Below are positions 24,905 through 33,233 of a stretch of 64,000 nt of DNA, one piece after another. The notes below the pieces were generated by a model that saw only the letters and a program-made list of their open reading frames with translations, was not told the origin of the DNA and ran no database searches. Source of the DNA: a virus; IMG/VR virus record IMGVR_UViG_3300009161_000044, positions 1-64,000 of that record; one strand, given 5' to 3'. Each line of letters starts with the position of its first letter. The first letter of the stretch is position 1. Position numbers and translations under genes: made by a program.

Positions 24905-25201
24905 TCAGACCTGTTCAAAGCCAACAAACTTCACGCGGTACTTGACGCCGTCCCGTACCATGACGTCACCTACCATGGTCGAGCGCAGGCCGTACTCGCG
25001 ACCGTTGTGAACGTGCAGCGGAGCCATGACCTGCACCTCAGGATGGAAGTCACCGTTCTCAACCAGCTCATTATTCTCGCCAAACACCAGTCGCGTCTTG
25101 GACCACGAACCCATGATGTTCTGCGTCATGCAGTAGGCAGTATCGAGCTTGTCGGTCATGACCTCAGCAACGAGCTGCTCACCGTGATACACCTGGATCA
25201 T
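24905..25201 (-). CDS. Hypothetical protein (98 aa)
   Basis: MIQVYHGEQLVAEVMTDKLD, mixed alpha/beta with beta C-terminus (DVMVRDGVKYRVKFVGFEQV). First gene behind sigma70 promoter copy 2, with ribosome binding site AAAGGAGCAGA. No family recognised. Confidence 0.65.
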   Translation of the reverse strand: MIQVYHGEQLVAEVMTDKLDTAYCMTQNIMGSWSKTRLVFGENNELVENGDFHPEVQVMAPLHVHNGREYGLRSTMVGDVMVRDGVKYRVKFVGFEQV

Positions 25202-25232
25202 GTTCTGCTCCTTTCCCTAACCCTATGTGCAT

Positions 25233-25261
25233 ATTATACGGGTCAAGGGTCCAAAACGCAA
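25233..25261 (-). promoter_or_regulatory. Sigma70 promoter, copy 2
   Basis: TTGCGT at 25261-25256, 17-bp spacer, TATAAT at 25238-25233. The stretch TATAATATGCACATAGGG and the leader to the ATG nearly match the 22.6 kb copy base for base. Confidence 0.85.
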
Positions 25262-25295
25262 GAACTAAATTCCTAATAGAATCAATGACTTACGC
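25261..25295. repeat. Dispersed repeat, copy 2 (half element)
   Basis: On the minus strand GCGTAAGTCATTGATTCTATTAGG + AATTTAGTTCT: one arm and the loop of the palindrome without the second arm. It contains the TAA stop of the HNH gene at the same place where copies 3 and 4 hold a stop codon. Confidence 0.88.
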
Positions 25296-25862
25296 AGCCC
25301 GATGTAAACGACTGTTTTTTGGGACTCGTGCAAGCAGGAATTCCATCTGATCTGCTAGAATTTTACGATTTTTTAGGATCATTTTCTCAAATACACTGGG
25401 CGCATAGGGAACGTAGAGCAGGGGCATGCGGGCTTCTTCTGGAGTCTTGCAGCCCTTAGCACTGTTACAGGGCTTGCATGCGCTCACGGTGTTGCTCCAA
25501 AAATGTCGCCCACCCTTGCTACGGGGAATGATATGGTCAATGGTCAGTTCTCGATCACCAAATGCGTCACCGCAGTAGGCACAGACGTTACGGTCGCGAG
25601 CATAGAGGATTTCACGCACAGTAAATTGATTGTTTACGCGATTTAAGAACTTGTCCCCAAACAGTGGCCCTGTTACACCTACGATCGAGCTGATGTCAAT
25701 GGAACTTTGCTCACCGTATGCGTTAATGCCACCGTAGAATGTCTTGATAGTTGCGCCTACTTCCCACAGCACCTTGTGCTTGGCATAGTAGCAAACAGCG
25801 TCTTCGTAACAAACCCAATCTTTGGGCATGCCCGCGCTGTCTGTAATCAATACTTGACTCAT
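25290..25862 (-). CDS. HNH endonuclease
   Basis: 190 aa. The HNH core is in the second half: CAYCG, LTIDHIIPRSKGG, NTVSACKPCNSAKG, with the two CxxC pairs binding zinc. The N-terminal ~90 residues are a separate region. It is of the free-standing type common in phages (homing or packaging related). A sigma70 promoter (TTGTAT-17-TACAAT) lies just upstream and an AAAGGAGG ribosome binding site precedes the ATG. Confidence 0.88.
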   Translation of the reverse strand: MSQVLITDSAGMPKDWVCYEDAVCYYAKHKVLWEVGATIKTFYGGINAYGEQSSIDISSIVGVTGPLFGDKFLNRVNNQFTVREILYARDRNVCAYCGDAFGDRELTIDHIIPRSKGGRHFWSNTVSACKPCNSAKGCKTPEEARMPLLYVPYAPSVFEKMILKNRKILADQMEFLLARVPKNSRLHRAA

Positions 25863-25880
25863 GATTTCCTCCTTTGATCT

Positions 25881-25909
25881 ATTGTATTACTTATTTTGTA
25901 TGAATACAA
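25881..25909 (-). promoter_or_regulatory. Sigma70-like promoter for the HNH gene
   Basis: TTGTAT at 25909-25904, 17-bp spacer, TACAAT at 25886-25881. The intergenic region is divergent with the plus-strand glycosyltransferase. Confidence 0.65.
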
Positions 25910-25929
25910 CAGCTTAGATATATATTTTT

Positions 25930-26607
25930 ATGATTACAGTATTCTACCATTTATACATTCCGCCAGGCGATGATTGTTTTACATTTCCCTTGATATTAGA
26001 CGAACAGTTAGGACTCATCGAGCGTTCGTTATTGGGCAAACATGCCAAGATAAAAATGTGCATCACCATGCCTAAGAATCAATGGTTGCCATTGATGTGT
26101 CGAAATTACGTTCACTTAGTGACCGAATATATCAGCGGTCATTTCCCCAACGTAGAAATAATTGATATTCGGGATGTTAGCGAACCAAATCTATACGAAG
26201 GTCAGACCTTATACGCATTATGGCGATATTCTCATTTATATGAAGGGAATTATCTATATCTACACAGTAAAGGTATATCTCACAGGAATATTGCATCTAC
26301 TCATGATTGGCGTAAATGCATGCAATATTTTCTAGTGGGGAAATGGGAAACATGTTTGGCCTATTTAAAATCGCACGATGTAGTTGCTACTAAATCACAT
26401 TGGTTGGGTAATTTCTGGTGGGCAACGTCGGACCATCTCCGACGTTTACCAGACCCGTTGTCTTTAGCGGGAGATTCTACAGACCCAAACGTGCGTTTAG
26501 TGTATGAATCCTGGGTCTTACATGCAAATCCAAAAATTCACTACATGCATGAAACTAAGGTGAATCATTACCTTGAGTTTTATCCGCCTTCGGCTTACGA
26601 AACTTAA
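25930..26607 (+). CDS. Glycosyltransferase-like protein with HSKG motif
   Basis: 225 aa. The centre YLYLHSKGISHR is typical of a family of uncharacterised glycosyltransferases found in capsule clusters and giant viruses. Ends NHYLEFYPPSAYET. It is transcribed alone on the plus strand; its 3' end overlaps the convergent 50-aa gene by 53 bp. Donor and acceptor unknown. Confidence 0.65.
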   Translation: MITVFYHLYIPPGDDCFTFPLILDEQLGLIERSLLGKHAKIKMCITMPKNQWLPLMCRNYVHLVTEYISGHFPNVEIIDIRDVSEPNLYEGQTLYALWRYSHLYEGNYLYLHSKGISHRNIASTHDWRKCMQYFLVGKWETCLAYLKSHDVVATKSHWLGNFWWATSDHLRRLPDPLSLAGDSTDPNVRLVYESWVLHANPKIHYMHETKVNHYLEFYPPSAYET

Positions 26608-26707
26608 CGGCTTTCTTCTTAAAAATCTTATCCCAATTTGCTCGATAAACATTACTAGTATGCTTGGTCTGAATTAGGTCGCCGGTAACATCATTTTTAG
26701 TGGTCAT
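26555..26707 (-). CDS. Small conserved phage protein (50 aa)
   Basis: ATG at 26707 to TAG at 26555: MTTKNDVTGDLIQTKHTSNV followed by YRANWDKIFKKK. The xNDVTGDxI...YxxNWDxIF pattern recurs in short proteins of unrelated phages. Convergent overlap with the glycosyltransferase end. The ATG comes 0-5 nt after the T-run of the peroxiredoxin terminator, so translation must rely on read-through or a very short leader. Confidence 0.7.
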   Translation of the reverse strand: MTTKNDVTGDLIQTKHTSNVYRANWDKIFKKKAVKFRKPKADKTQGNDSP

Positions 26708-26742
26708 AATAAAAGGCGCAGAGTTATTAGCCCTGCGCCTTA
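26708..26742 (-). terminator. Terminator after peroxiredoxin
   Basis: AAGGCGCAG-GGCTAATAACT-CTGCGCCTTTTATT on the minus strand, 7 bp after the peroxiredoxin stop. Confidence 0.88.
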
Positions 26743-26748
26743 GTTTGG

Positions 26749-27399
26749 TTACTTAACTTCGAAGTCGCCAATTCCGTCTGCAACTACTCCAAAAATCCGT
26801 TCGGTAGTAACAACTGCAGTCTTCTTAGCTGCAGTCTTGCGCACAGTCTTGGGACTAAATGCTTCTTCCACAATTGGGGTTGCAAGATAAGCAAGTACAT
26901 TCTCAGGCGTGCTTTCAACGTATGGGTCATCACCAGCATTGTTCTTCTTACCTGGCTCAACAAATGCAGCTTCAATGATGCCATTGTTGATTACTACTGC
27001 ATAACGCCAACTGCGAACACCAAAGCCCAAATTGTCCTTAGCAACTAGCATTCCCATCTTGTCTGTAAACTTATCGGAACCGTCTGGTAGCAACTTGACA
27101 TTCTTGATCTTGAGATCCTTGCCCCAAGCATTCATAGTGAATGCATCGTTAACGCTGAGGCAGTAAACCTCATCCACATGCTTGCGGAATGTCTTGTAAT
27201 TACGTTCAAAACCAGGTAGCTGCTCATTGCTGCAGGTTGGGGTAAACGCACCGGGTAGTGCAAACAGTACCACACGACGATCCTTGAATAGATCCCGGGT
27301 ATTAATATCCTGCCAATCGTACAGCCCGTCCTCGTCCTTCACACGAGTACGCAGTACAACTGCAGGCGCCTTGGTACCAATCAACTTAGACTTAGCCAT
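26749..27399 (-). CDS. Peroxiredoxin (Prx5/AhpE-like) with C-terminal extension
   Basis: 216 aa; the Prx5 core is ~160. Peroxidatic Cys lies in ALPGAFTPTCSNEQLPGF (residue ~55), with the conserved Pro/Thr. VYCLSVNDAFTMNAWGK and SWRYAVVINNGII fit the fold. The last ~45 residues are extra, with a Lys/Ala segment (VRKTAAKKTAVV) like tails in three other proteins here. It reduces H2O2 or organic peroxides using thiols. No signal peptide. Together with SOD it suggests oxidative-stress protection. Confidence 0.9.
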   Translation of the reverse strand: MAKSKLIGTKAPAVVLRTRVKDEDGLYDWQDINTRDLFKDRRVVLFALPGAFTPTCSNEQLPGFERNYKTFRKHVDEVYCLSVNDAFTMNAWGKDLKIKNVKLLPDGSDKFTDKMGMLVAKDNLGFGVRSWRYAVVINNGIIEAAFVEPGKKNNAGDDPYVESTPENVLAYLATPIVEEAFSPKTVRKTAAKKTAVVTTERIFGVVADGIGDFEVK

Positions 27400-27480
27400 T
27401 TGTTTCTCCTATTCTAGCTAAAATATATAACGCAGATATAAGTTTAACAGAATAAATTTAAATGTCTACGACTATTTTGG

Positions 27481-28578
27481 TTAGTCTTCTTTGTCTCCAC
27501 CCCAATCAAAGTAACGTAGCCAAATGTATTCGCTTCGCTTGTTGTACTTGTTTAGTGAACGTAATGCGAATCCTGCCTTGCCTAGGAAACCAAATCCAAA
27601 CAATACACTTTCCATAGTCTTTTCAATATCACCGGAATCGGTTGGCTTGCAATAAAAATGGCTGGGCATCCAATCAATTTCATTGGACACAACAATTGGA
27701 ATACCGCGGCTTACAAAGTCTGCTGCCACAATATTAAAGCTTTCAGTTAAACTGGCCTGTAGTCCGATATCCATTTCTTCAATTAATTTCAAAAAGTCGT
27801 CGTGCTGCAACCAACCATGCTCCACTAGCTGGTAATTGTCCCCGAGATTATTAAACAATCCGCGTAGGTTCTTTAGTACGTTGTTGCCCTGATTTTCGAT
27901 ACGCGCCACATTAATATGGAAGCGAAGCTTTTTATTATTCTTTTGTGCGTAACTGATTGCGGCAATTGCTTGCACCAAGTGATTCTTCATGGGACGAATT
28001 GCACCAAAGCAACCTACGTTAATAGTGTCAACAATTGGTTTGCGGGTTACTACGTTTTGTTTGATATTGTAGAAATTAGGCAAGTAAATGACTCGCTTGC
28101 AAATTGGATGCTTGCGTCCATATGCTGATGCTACAATTTTACAAGTATCGTTATACGCCTTTACACTGTTTGGGGCAATATAAACATTTCTGTAGGTGAG
28201 ATACTTCAGAGTCCAGTCTAGCGCAACTCCGTCGCTTGCAAGGAATGGCATTTCGCTGTGATTACGAACAATCCATTTCACATGAGGATGCAGTTGTTGT
28301 AGTACTGCAAACTTCTCGGGTACTACCCAAAATGCTTCAATGATCACATGGGTGGGTTTGTATGCTTTAACTTCGCGATCAATTGCGTTGTTGTCTGGTA
28401 CTTCTACTAGTTTACTTTCTGTACCATTTTGATTCAGCATGTCTACTACAAAGCTTGCGCTATTACGCAGACCACTTGACACACAGTATTGGAAGTATGG
28501 ATGATAATCTTGATGTAATGTGGTATTTTCATCAAGAGTCATTTCTCTCTTTTTGAGAATAAAAAGTAATTTAGACAT
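27481..28578 (-). CDS. GT4-like glycosyltransferase
   Basis: 365 aa GT-B enzyme. C-domain landmarks: GCFGAIRPMKNHLVQA, then LIEEMDIGLQASLTESFNIVAADFVSRGIP holding the ESFxxVxxDxxxxGxP donor region. It resembles proteins of the FkbM/GT cluster further on in style (NHSEMPFLA-type segment). TAAATA lies ~30 bp upstream with a GAGGTG ribosome binding site. Confidence 0.8.
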   Translation of the reverse strand: MSKLLFILKKREMTLDENTTLHQDYHPYFQYCVSSGLRNSASFVVDMLNQNGTESKLVEVPDNNAIDREVKAYKPTHVIIEAFWVVPEKFAVLQQLHPHVKWIVRNHSEMPFLASDGVALDWTLKYLTYRNVYIAPNSVKAYNDTCKIVASAYGRKHPICKRVIYLPNFYNIKQNVVTRKPIVDTINVGCFGAIRPMKNHLVQAIAAISYAQKNNKKLRFHINVARIENQGNNVLKNLRGLFNNLGDNYQLVEHGWLQHDDFLKLIEEMDIGLQASLTESFNIVAADFVSRGIPIVVSNEIDWMPSHFYCKPTDSGDIEKTMESVLFGFGFLGKAGFALRSLNKYNKRSEYIWLRYFDWGGDKED

Positions 28579-28639
28579 GGGACACCTCAGAGTAGTAGCA
28601 GCAGCGACTACTATTTAGTATAATAATTAAAAGAATGTA

Positions 28640-29026
28640 TTAATTTCTACCTGGCTGTGGTTCACGATGCCACACACCATAGATGCAGTGTACTAGTTCA
28701 TGACCAAAGAACTCGGGCTCGTAACTGACCTTAGGATCAACCATGTATATGGTGCAGGTTAAATCATCTTTACGCAGCACACTGAACGCAGCAACGTTCT
28801 TAGGAGTAATAGTTCCTTGTATATTATTGCGTTTTGCAATCTCTGCACTTAGTGCAGCGGCACTGGGCATTAACACTATCTTCATGGGGAACTCTGTGCG
28901 TGTAAATGTTTCCTTTTCAAAGTAGTAACCATCTTTGCCCACCTTACCGGTGTCGCTGTTAGGTCCGCAAGCAACCAGAGCTAGTGCTGCAAAGAATGTT
29001 AATATTAATTGTTTAAAGTTTGCCAT
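28640..29026 (-). CDS. Lipoprotein with HExxH motif
   Basis: 128 aa from the ATG at 29026. N-terminal MANFKQLILTFFAALALVAC: signal peptide with lipobox LVAC, so lipidated at Cys20. Near the end FFGHELVHCIYGVWH holds HExxH plus another His, a zinc-metallopeptidase-like motif, though the protein is short. TAAATA ends 5 nt before the ATG. Last gene of the cytochrome cassette; it may be a maturation or assembly factor. Confidence 0.75.
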   Translation of the reverse strand: MANFKQLILTFFAALALVACGPNSDTGKVGKDGYYFEKETFTRTEFPMKIVLMPSAAALSAEIAKRNNIQGTITPKNVAAFSVLRKDDLTCTIYMVDPKVSYEPEFFGHELVHCIYGVWHREPQPGRN

Positions 29027-29034
29027 ACTATTAT

Positions 29035-29505
29035 TTAGTAAACATGTACGGTTATCACATGCACAAATACGCATATGATCATGATAAACACAATAGGCAA
29101 GTGTCCCACATGCCATGCGGAAAACAATCGTTCAAAGCCCTTGCGGTTACGTAGGTATCGACCTATTATGCCACTGGCTGCTACTATCAACATACTGAAT
29201 AGTGCTATGTTACTGTTGGGACTGCCCAAATGATAATTGCTGTGATAGAGAATAGTAATGGGTCCAAATATACCCAACAGTTGATGTATGTTAAACCATT
29301 CTGCAGTTTTACCAATCTTCCACATCCATTCAAATCTTTTGTGCATGGAATAAGAAAACATCAGTGCCATCAAGCTAGCACCTGTCCAACCTAGTATATA
29401 GCCTAACCCGTTGTGTGGGTCAATGAGCCTGTAGGGAGATATGACCCATCCAATAAAGATTGTAGTTACGGCCATAACCGTAACTACAACTATGCTAGTT
29501 TTCAT
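29035..29505 (-). CDS. Cytochrome b-like integral membrane protein
   Basis: 156 aa with four or five transmembrane helices (around residues 4-22, 32-52, 68-88, 97-113, 128-150). Candidate haem-b ligands are the His residues in NIHQLLG, YHSNYHLG, AWHVGHLP and FVHVITVHVY, arranged on opposite helices as in b561 or ferric-reductase-like proteins. It lies 6 bp after the multihaem gene, so a quinol-to-cytochrome or cytochrome-to-acceptor role is plausible but inferred. Confidence 0.72.
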   Translation of the reverse strand: MKTSIVVVTVMAVTTIFIGWVISPYRLIDPHNGLGYILGWTGASLMALMFSYSMHKRFEWMWKIGKTAEWFNIHQLLGIFGPITILYHSNYHLGSPNSNIALFSMLIVAASGIIGRYLRNRKGFERLFSAWHVGHLPIVFIMIICVFVHVITVHVY

Positions 29506-29511
29506 CCTGCC

Positions 29512-30279
29512 TTAAATTAACTTCCGTGTGGCGCGGTAATTAATGGCAAAGAATTCGCCTTGCAACATCTTCTGAATGCGTGGATCGTTAATGAGCTGTG
29601 TGCATTTGAAGCTGATGCTGCTGTTTACACTATGGCAAGTTTCACAAGAATCGCTAGTAATTGGGTGTCCGCCCGGAGCATTGATCTTGCCCTTGGCAGT
29701 TGTACCATTATGGCAAGTTACACAGCCGGTTGTGATGCCTGCGTGAATTGCAGCAAAGCTACTATCCCAGTTACGTCCAGTGTTCTTGTGGCATACACCG
29801 CAGTCTTGTGTGGTTGGAATGTGGTCACTTGGCTTACCTTGTGCACCATATGTTCTAAATGCGTTATTGTGACAACTATCACATCTCTGTGTACTTACAG
29901 AGGCGTGGTTCATGTTTACACCTGATGTAAATGTCACTGTTGCGTGGCAGCTACCGCAGTCTGTAGTTCCAATTGGAATGTGGCTGGTACTGCGTCCAAC
30001 AGTTGCACTTGTTGGCGAACCGTTGTGGCAAGTTGCACAAACTTTAGGGGTACCAATAAATCTACCACCTGCGTGACAGCTGGCGCAGGTTGAACACTTG
30101 CCTGTGCTTAGGTGCGCACCAGTTAGCGGAAAGTTTGGGTGAATGGTTTCGTAGAGGGTGCATTCTGCAGCAGATGCGTCCGGAGAAAAAGTAGTTAGTA
30201 CTGCTGTGGGTATTGCATAAGTTGCAAACACGATTACAGCCATAAGAATAGACGCAAAGAAACTCTTTAATTTCGCCAT
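29512..30279 (-). CDS. Secreted seven-haem cytochrome c
   Basis: 255 aa. N-terminal signal/anchor (residues ~8-30) with a possible cut after DASA. Seven CxxCH haem sites in order: CASCH, CATCH, CGSCH, CDSCH, CGVCH, CVTCH, CETCH, spaced 15-40 residues. Many are preceded by a free His (TSHIP, SDHIP, GGHPI) that could be the distal ligand, as in cytochrome c3/c7-type proteins. The periplasm would be the site of haem attachment by host Ccm. A TATAAATAC late box lies ~30 bp upstream. The downstream gene is a membrane cytochrome b. Confidence 0.93.
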   Translation of the reverse strand: MAKLKSFFASILMAVIVFATYAIPTAVLTTFSPDASAAECTLYETIHPNFPLTGAHLSTGKCSTCASCHAGGRFIGTPKVCATCHNGSPTSATVGRSTSHIPIGTTDCGSCHATVTFTSGVNMNHASVSTQRCDSCHNNAFRTYGAQGKPSDHIPTTQDCGVCHKNTGRNWDSSFAAIHAGITTGCVTCHNGTTAKGKINAPGGHPITSDSCETCHSVNSSISFKCTQLINDPRIQKMLQGEFFAINYRATRKLI

Positions 30280-30293
30280 GATAATGGTCCCCG

Positions 30294-30312
30294 TTAGGAT
30301 AGTATTTATACT
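30294..30312 (-). promoter_or_regulatory. Late promoter for the cytochrome genes
   Basis: TATAAATAC on the minus strand between the barrel gene and the multihaem gene, with a GGGGA ribosome binding site after it. It would allow separate late expression of cytochromes c and b and the lipoprotein. Confidence 0.6.
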
Positions 30313-32213
30313 TAGAAGTCGTAACGGTACCCAATGTAAAAGGTTTGATTGGTGAATACGGGACTTACTTGATAGATGGTTACAGCATATGGACGTAGTA
30401 TTAAGGATCTAGCATACTGTGCTTCCAGCTTGCCGTGCTCGCCAAATGCGTATATTATGCGTAGGTTTGCACTAATTGTGCGCGATGTGTGCGCTATGTC
30501 GTCATAGCGTAAGGTAGCAGACAAGCTGTTTGTATCCCAAAATCTATAGTTGTTGGCCACTGTAACAAAGTAGCTGCGGCGTTCACCAATGGTACGATTG
30601 GCTACAAATTCAACTGTGTTGTGAGAGTCCCAAACGTTTTCGCCGGACAAGTGTAGTGTTAGCGAATAGTTGTTGCGTGTGCCCACAGTTACTGGCACGG
30701 GATCAAACTGTGGCGAAATAGTAAATCCCGGAGTAGTACTCAAGTTGGTTACTTGCGCATCACCGGTCAGCGTCCATGTTTTATCTATGGTATAGCCCGC
30801 ACCTACTACTAGCGAACTAGCTATGGGTGTGGTGGTGATAATATAACGATAGATGTCGTTTGAATTCAATCCTGACCTAGCTAATAATTCTCCCACTGAA
30901 TTGTATACTTGACGTTCGGGTTCCAGTATACCTAAGCCCAATGCAACGTCTGCGTATGGTATAGGACTGCGCCGGCGTTCGTAGCTAGCAAATATGTTGT
31001 AGCCGTTAAAGTAGTGTATGCCCTGAAAGTTAACCTTGTTAAACTTGCTGTACTGAAAGTCATATTCGGTATTCAACAGTGCAGTAGTGGAAGTACCACC
31101 GTATTCTACATCTGCACCCAGTGCCATGCGTTCAACAAATCCATCTGCTATGCTGCGATTGATGTATAATGAAGTAGTGGTATTGTTAAATGGTCGCCAT
31201 TCAAACCCCGCACCCACAAAGCGTCTAGTGGCAGTAGTTTCTCCGGTATATGGTACACCTGCTGCAAACGTCCACTTGTATTGGTCTTCGGTGCGGTACC
31301 AAGCACTGACTCCATCATACCGTCCAATGGCACCAGCTGAGGGGTTTTGTCTACCCAGTCGTATGTTGTATCTAACGAATGTATCTTCAAAGTTTACATA
31401 AGCAATGTTAAGTCTTGCAGTGTTATCTTTATTCTCTAGTAGATCTCTTGCTGCGGTAAAGCGTAAACGACTGCTCCATATGTATTGATTGTGATGACGT
31501 TTGGCATCCAGTTGCAGTCCAGTTAAGCTGCTTATCTGAGAAGTGTTCCACTGTATGATACCTGCACTGTTACTGGTTGCACCAAAGTATAGATATTCAC
31601 TAGCGGACCCTGATAGTTCAAAGCTGTCGCCTTGTCGTGGTGCGCGTTCCTTAAAGTTGTTTGCTGTTTCCGTGGGCTCAATTATTTCCAATGCCATTAA
31701 ACGCTGCTGTACTCGCACACGGTCGTCAGTTTTCACATCATATAACTTTAAGTACAGTGCGTATTCTACTTTGGCTTTGTCATACAGTTTGGACTTTTCG
31801 TATGCATACCCCAATAGTTCGTGTGCTTCTCGTGCGGTGGCTGGTGGCTGTGTGAGAATGAACGAACGTAGATTATTGATTGCTACAGTGTAGGGACCTT
31901 CTCTGCTGGTTAATACTTGTCGTGCTTCGCGTATGAGTTCTTCAGGTGGGCGTGTATCAAATGTTACTATGGGTTGATCTGGATCCGTTGGTGTGGCTGT
32001 AGCAGTGCGTGGTCGAGGTTTTGTCTCGGTGGGAACTGTTTCCACAATAGGCGGTAACCAACGTACAATGGTTACAGTTTCTGTTCTGCGTCGTGGTACT
32101 GGAGCTGCAGGTGGCGCAACTGGTGGACGATTAATAATGCCACTGACCTGGCTATAAGTCACAGCGGGATATACTGCTGCACACAGTACGGCTACAACTA
32201 AAAACCTAATCAT
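30312..32213 (-). CDS. Outer-membrane beta-barrel with TPR domain (porin-like)
   Basis: 633 aa. Signal peptide MIRFLVVAVLCAAVYPAVTY; Pro/Thr-rich linker (residues ~30-80); helical TPR-like region (~85-165, AREAHELLGYAYEKSKLYDK); then ~440 residues of alternating beta strands with GRQNPSAGAIGRYDGVSAWY and the terminal FYIGYRYDF, the outer-membrane C-terminal Phe signature. The domain order recalls PgaA or the NfrA-type phage N4 receptor. Next to secreted cytochrome c it could be the porin sheath of an electron conduit; an exopolysaccharide or receptor role is the alternative. Confidence 0.82.
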   Translation of the reverse strand: MIRFLVVAVLCAAVYPAVTYSQVSGIINRPPVAPPAAPVPRRRTETVTIVRWLPPIVETVPTETKPRPRTATATPTDPDQPIVTFDTRPPEELIREARQVLTSREGPYTVAINNLRSFILTQPPATAREAHELLGYAYEKSKLYDKAKVEYALYLKLYDVKTDDRVRVQQRLMALEIIEPTETANNFKERAPRQGDSFELSGSASEYLYFGATSNSAGIIQWNTSQISSLTGLQLDAKRHHNQYIWSSRLRFTAARDLLENKDNTARLNIAYVNFEDTFVRYNIRLGRQNPSAGAIGRYDGVSAWYRTEDQYKWTFAAGVPYTGETTATRRFVGAGFEWRPFNNTTTSLYINRSIADGFVERMALGADVEYGGTSTTALLNTEYDFQYSKFNKVNFQGIHYFNGYNIFASYERRRSPIPYADVALGLGILEPERQVYNSVGELLARSGLNSNDIYRYIITTTPIASSLVVGAGYTIDKTWTLTGDAQVTNLSTTPGFTISPQFDPVPVTVGTRNNYSLTLHLSGENVWDSHNTVEFVANRTIGERRSYFVTVANNYRFWDTNSLSATLRYDDIAHTSRTISANLRIIYAFGEHGKLEAQYARSLILRPYAVTIYQVSPVFTNQTFYIGYRYDF

Positions 32214-32215
32214 TG

Positions 32216-32608
32216 CTACTTGGTGATGCGGCGAGCAACCTTCTTCTTGGTCTTCTTAGCAGCAGTCTTAGGTGGGGCCTTGCTTAAAAAATGATACTTG
32301 TGGAATATCACAATCCATACAAACAGTGCAGCCAATCCTATGTTAAGTAATATCTCGCCAGGAGGAGCTTTTACTGTATCAATGATCATGCCGTGACGTG
32401 GTATCATATCATAGTAAATGGTATTCATAGCGTTCCATGCTGAAGTAGCAATAATGGAAACCAGTGCTATTTTAAGCGACCAATGTTGTAGTACAGGCCA
32501 TTTGTAAATAATGCTGTTACCGTTACCAAACAGCAGTACAAAGAACGCAGTCATTGCCAGACAAATAACAATATTAGCCGCTATATTCAACAGGTACATG
32601 AATTCCAT
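32216..32608 (-). CDS. Multi-pass membrane protein with basic tail (130 aa)
   Basis: Three transmembrane segments (residues ~8-30, 43-62, 84-104) and a C-terminal tail PPKTAAKKTKKKVARRITK. A haem role is possible from the cassette position but the histidines are few. 2 bp from the barrel gene start. Confidence 0.7.
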   Translation of the reverse strand: MEFMYLLNIAANIVICLAMTAFFVLLFGNGNSIIYKWPVLQHWSLKIALVSIIATSAWNAMNTIYYDMIPRHGMIIDTVKAPPGEILLNIGLAALFVWIVIFHKYHFLSKAPPKTAAKKTKKKVARRITK

Positions 32609-32618
32609 TGTCTACTCC

Positions 32619-32996
32619 TTATCTTTTTCGCACAGTCTTTTTTCGAGCTATGGGTTTCTTTCTAGTTAGCTTACGCCTATTAGGAATTATTTCCTCTGCA
32701 GCATCGGGTATGAATTTTTTAATGGCATATTCAATACCAGTTAACCCAAGAAAACCCAGTATGAATGCAATACCAAAAGTAAGATTTTGATTACTAATAT
32801 TTAAAGTATCAACTACAATTGGGGTTATATAATTGGCGCTGCCAATACCGGTGGCAATACTAACAGCAATGCTGTATAAATGCGTATTAGCTCCTTTTTT
32901 AATGGTTAGAAGCGAACCAAATAATCCCGACACAATAAGCCCCGCATTGATTCCAACTTCCTGAAGAAGATTCTCCTGCATTGTCGTTACCCCCAT
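32619..32996 (-). CDS. Membrane protein with basic tail (125 aa)
   Basis: Three hydrophobic segments (LIVSGLFGSLLTI, VSIATGIGSANYITPIV, LTFGIAFILGFLGLTGIEY) and the end RRKLTRKKPIARKKTVRKR. ATG at 32996 is 7 nt after a TAAATA box; an internal ATG at 32981 has a better GGGGG site, so the start is uncertain. Holin-like topology is an alternative. Confidence 0.65.
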   Translation of the reverse strand: MGVTTMQENLLQEVGINAGLIVSGLFGSLLTIKKGANTHLYSIAVSIATGIGSANYITPIVVDTLNISNQNLTFGIAFILGFLGLTGIEYAIKKFIPDAAEEIIPNRRKLTRKKPIARKKTVRKR

Positions 32997-33024
32997 AACC
33001 TAGTATTTATTCACAGGGATAAAT

Positions 33025-33112
33025 TGGCGGAAGCGGTAGGATTCGAACCTACGGACCTGTGACAGTCGCTAGTTTTCAAGACTAGAGCCATAAACCGCTC
33101 GACCACGCTTCC
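33025..33112 (-). tRNA. tRNA-Ser (TGA)
   Basis: 88 nt with long variable arm. Acceptor GGAAGCG/CGCTTCC, anticodon loop CTTGAAA, encoded CCA. Confidence 0.95.
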
Positions 33113-33119
33113 GTAACCT

Positions 33120-33195
33120 TGGCTGAGGGACTAGGATTCGAACCTAGGTACTTGGAATCAAAATCCAATGTCCTACCAGACTAGACGATCCCTCA
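33120..33195 (-). tRNA. tRNA-Gln (TTG)
   Basis: 76 nt. Acceptor TGAGGGA/TCCCTCA, anticodon loop TTTTGAT, encoded CCA. Confidence 0.95.
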
Positions 33196-33206
33196 ACGCT
33201 GTAATA

Positions 33207-33233
33207 GTTATACTGTACACTAACGCTAGTCAA
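33207..33233 (-). promoter_or_regulatory. Sigma70-like promoter for the Gln-Ser tRNA pair
   Basis: TTGACT at 33233-33228, 15-bp spacer, TATAAC at 33212-33207. The -35 directly follows a terminator T-run, as at 20 kb. Confidence 0.6.
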
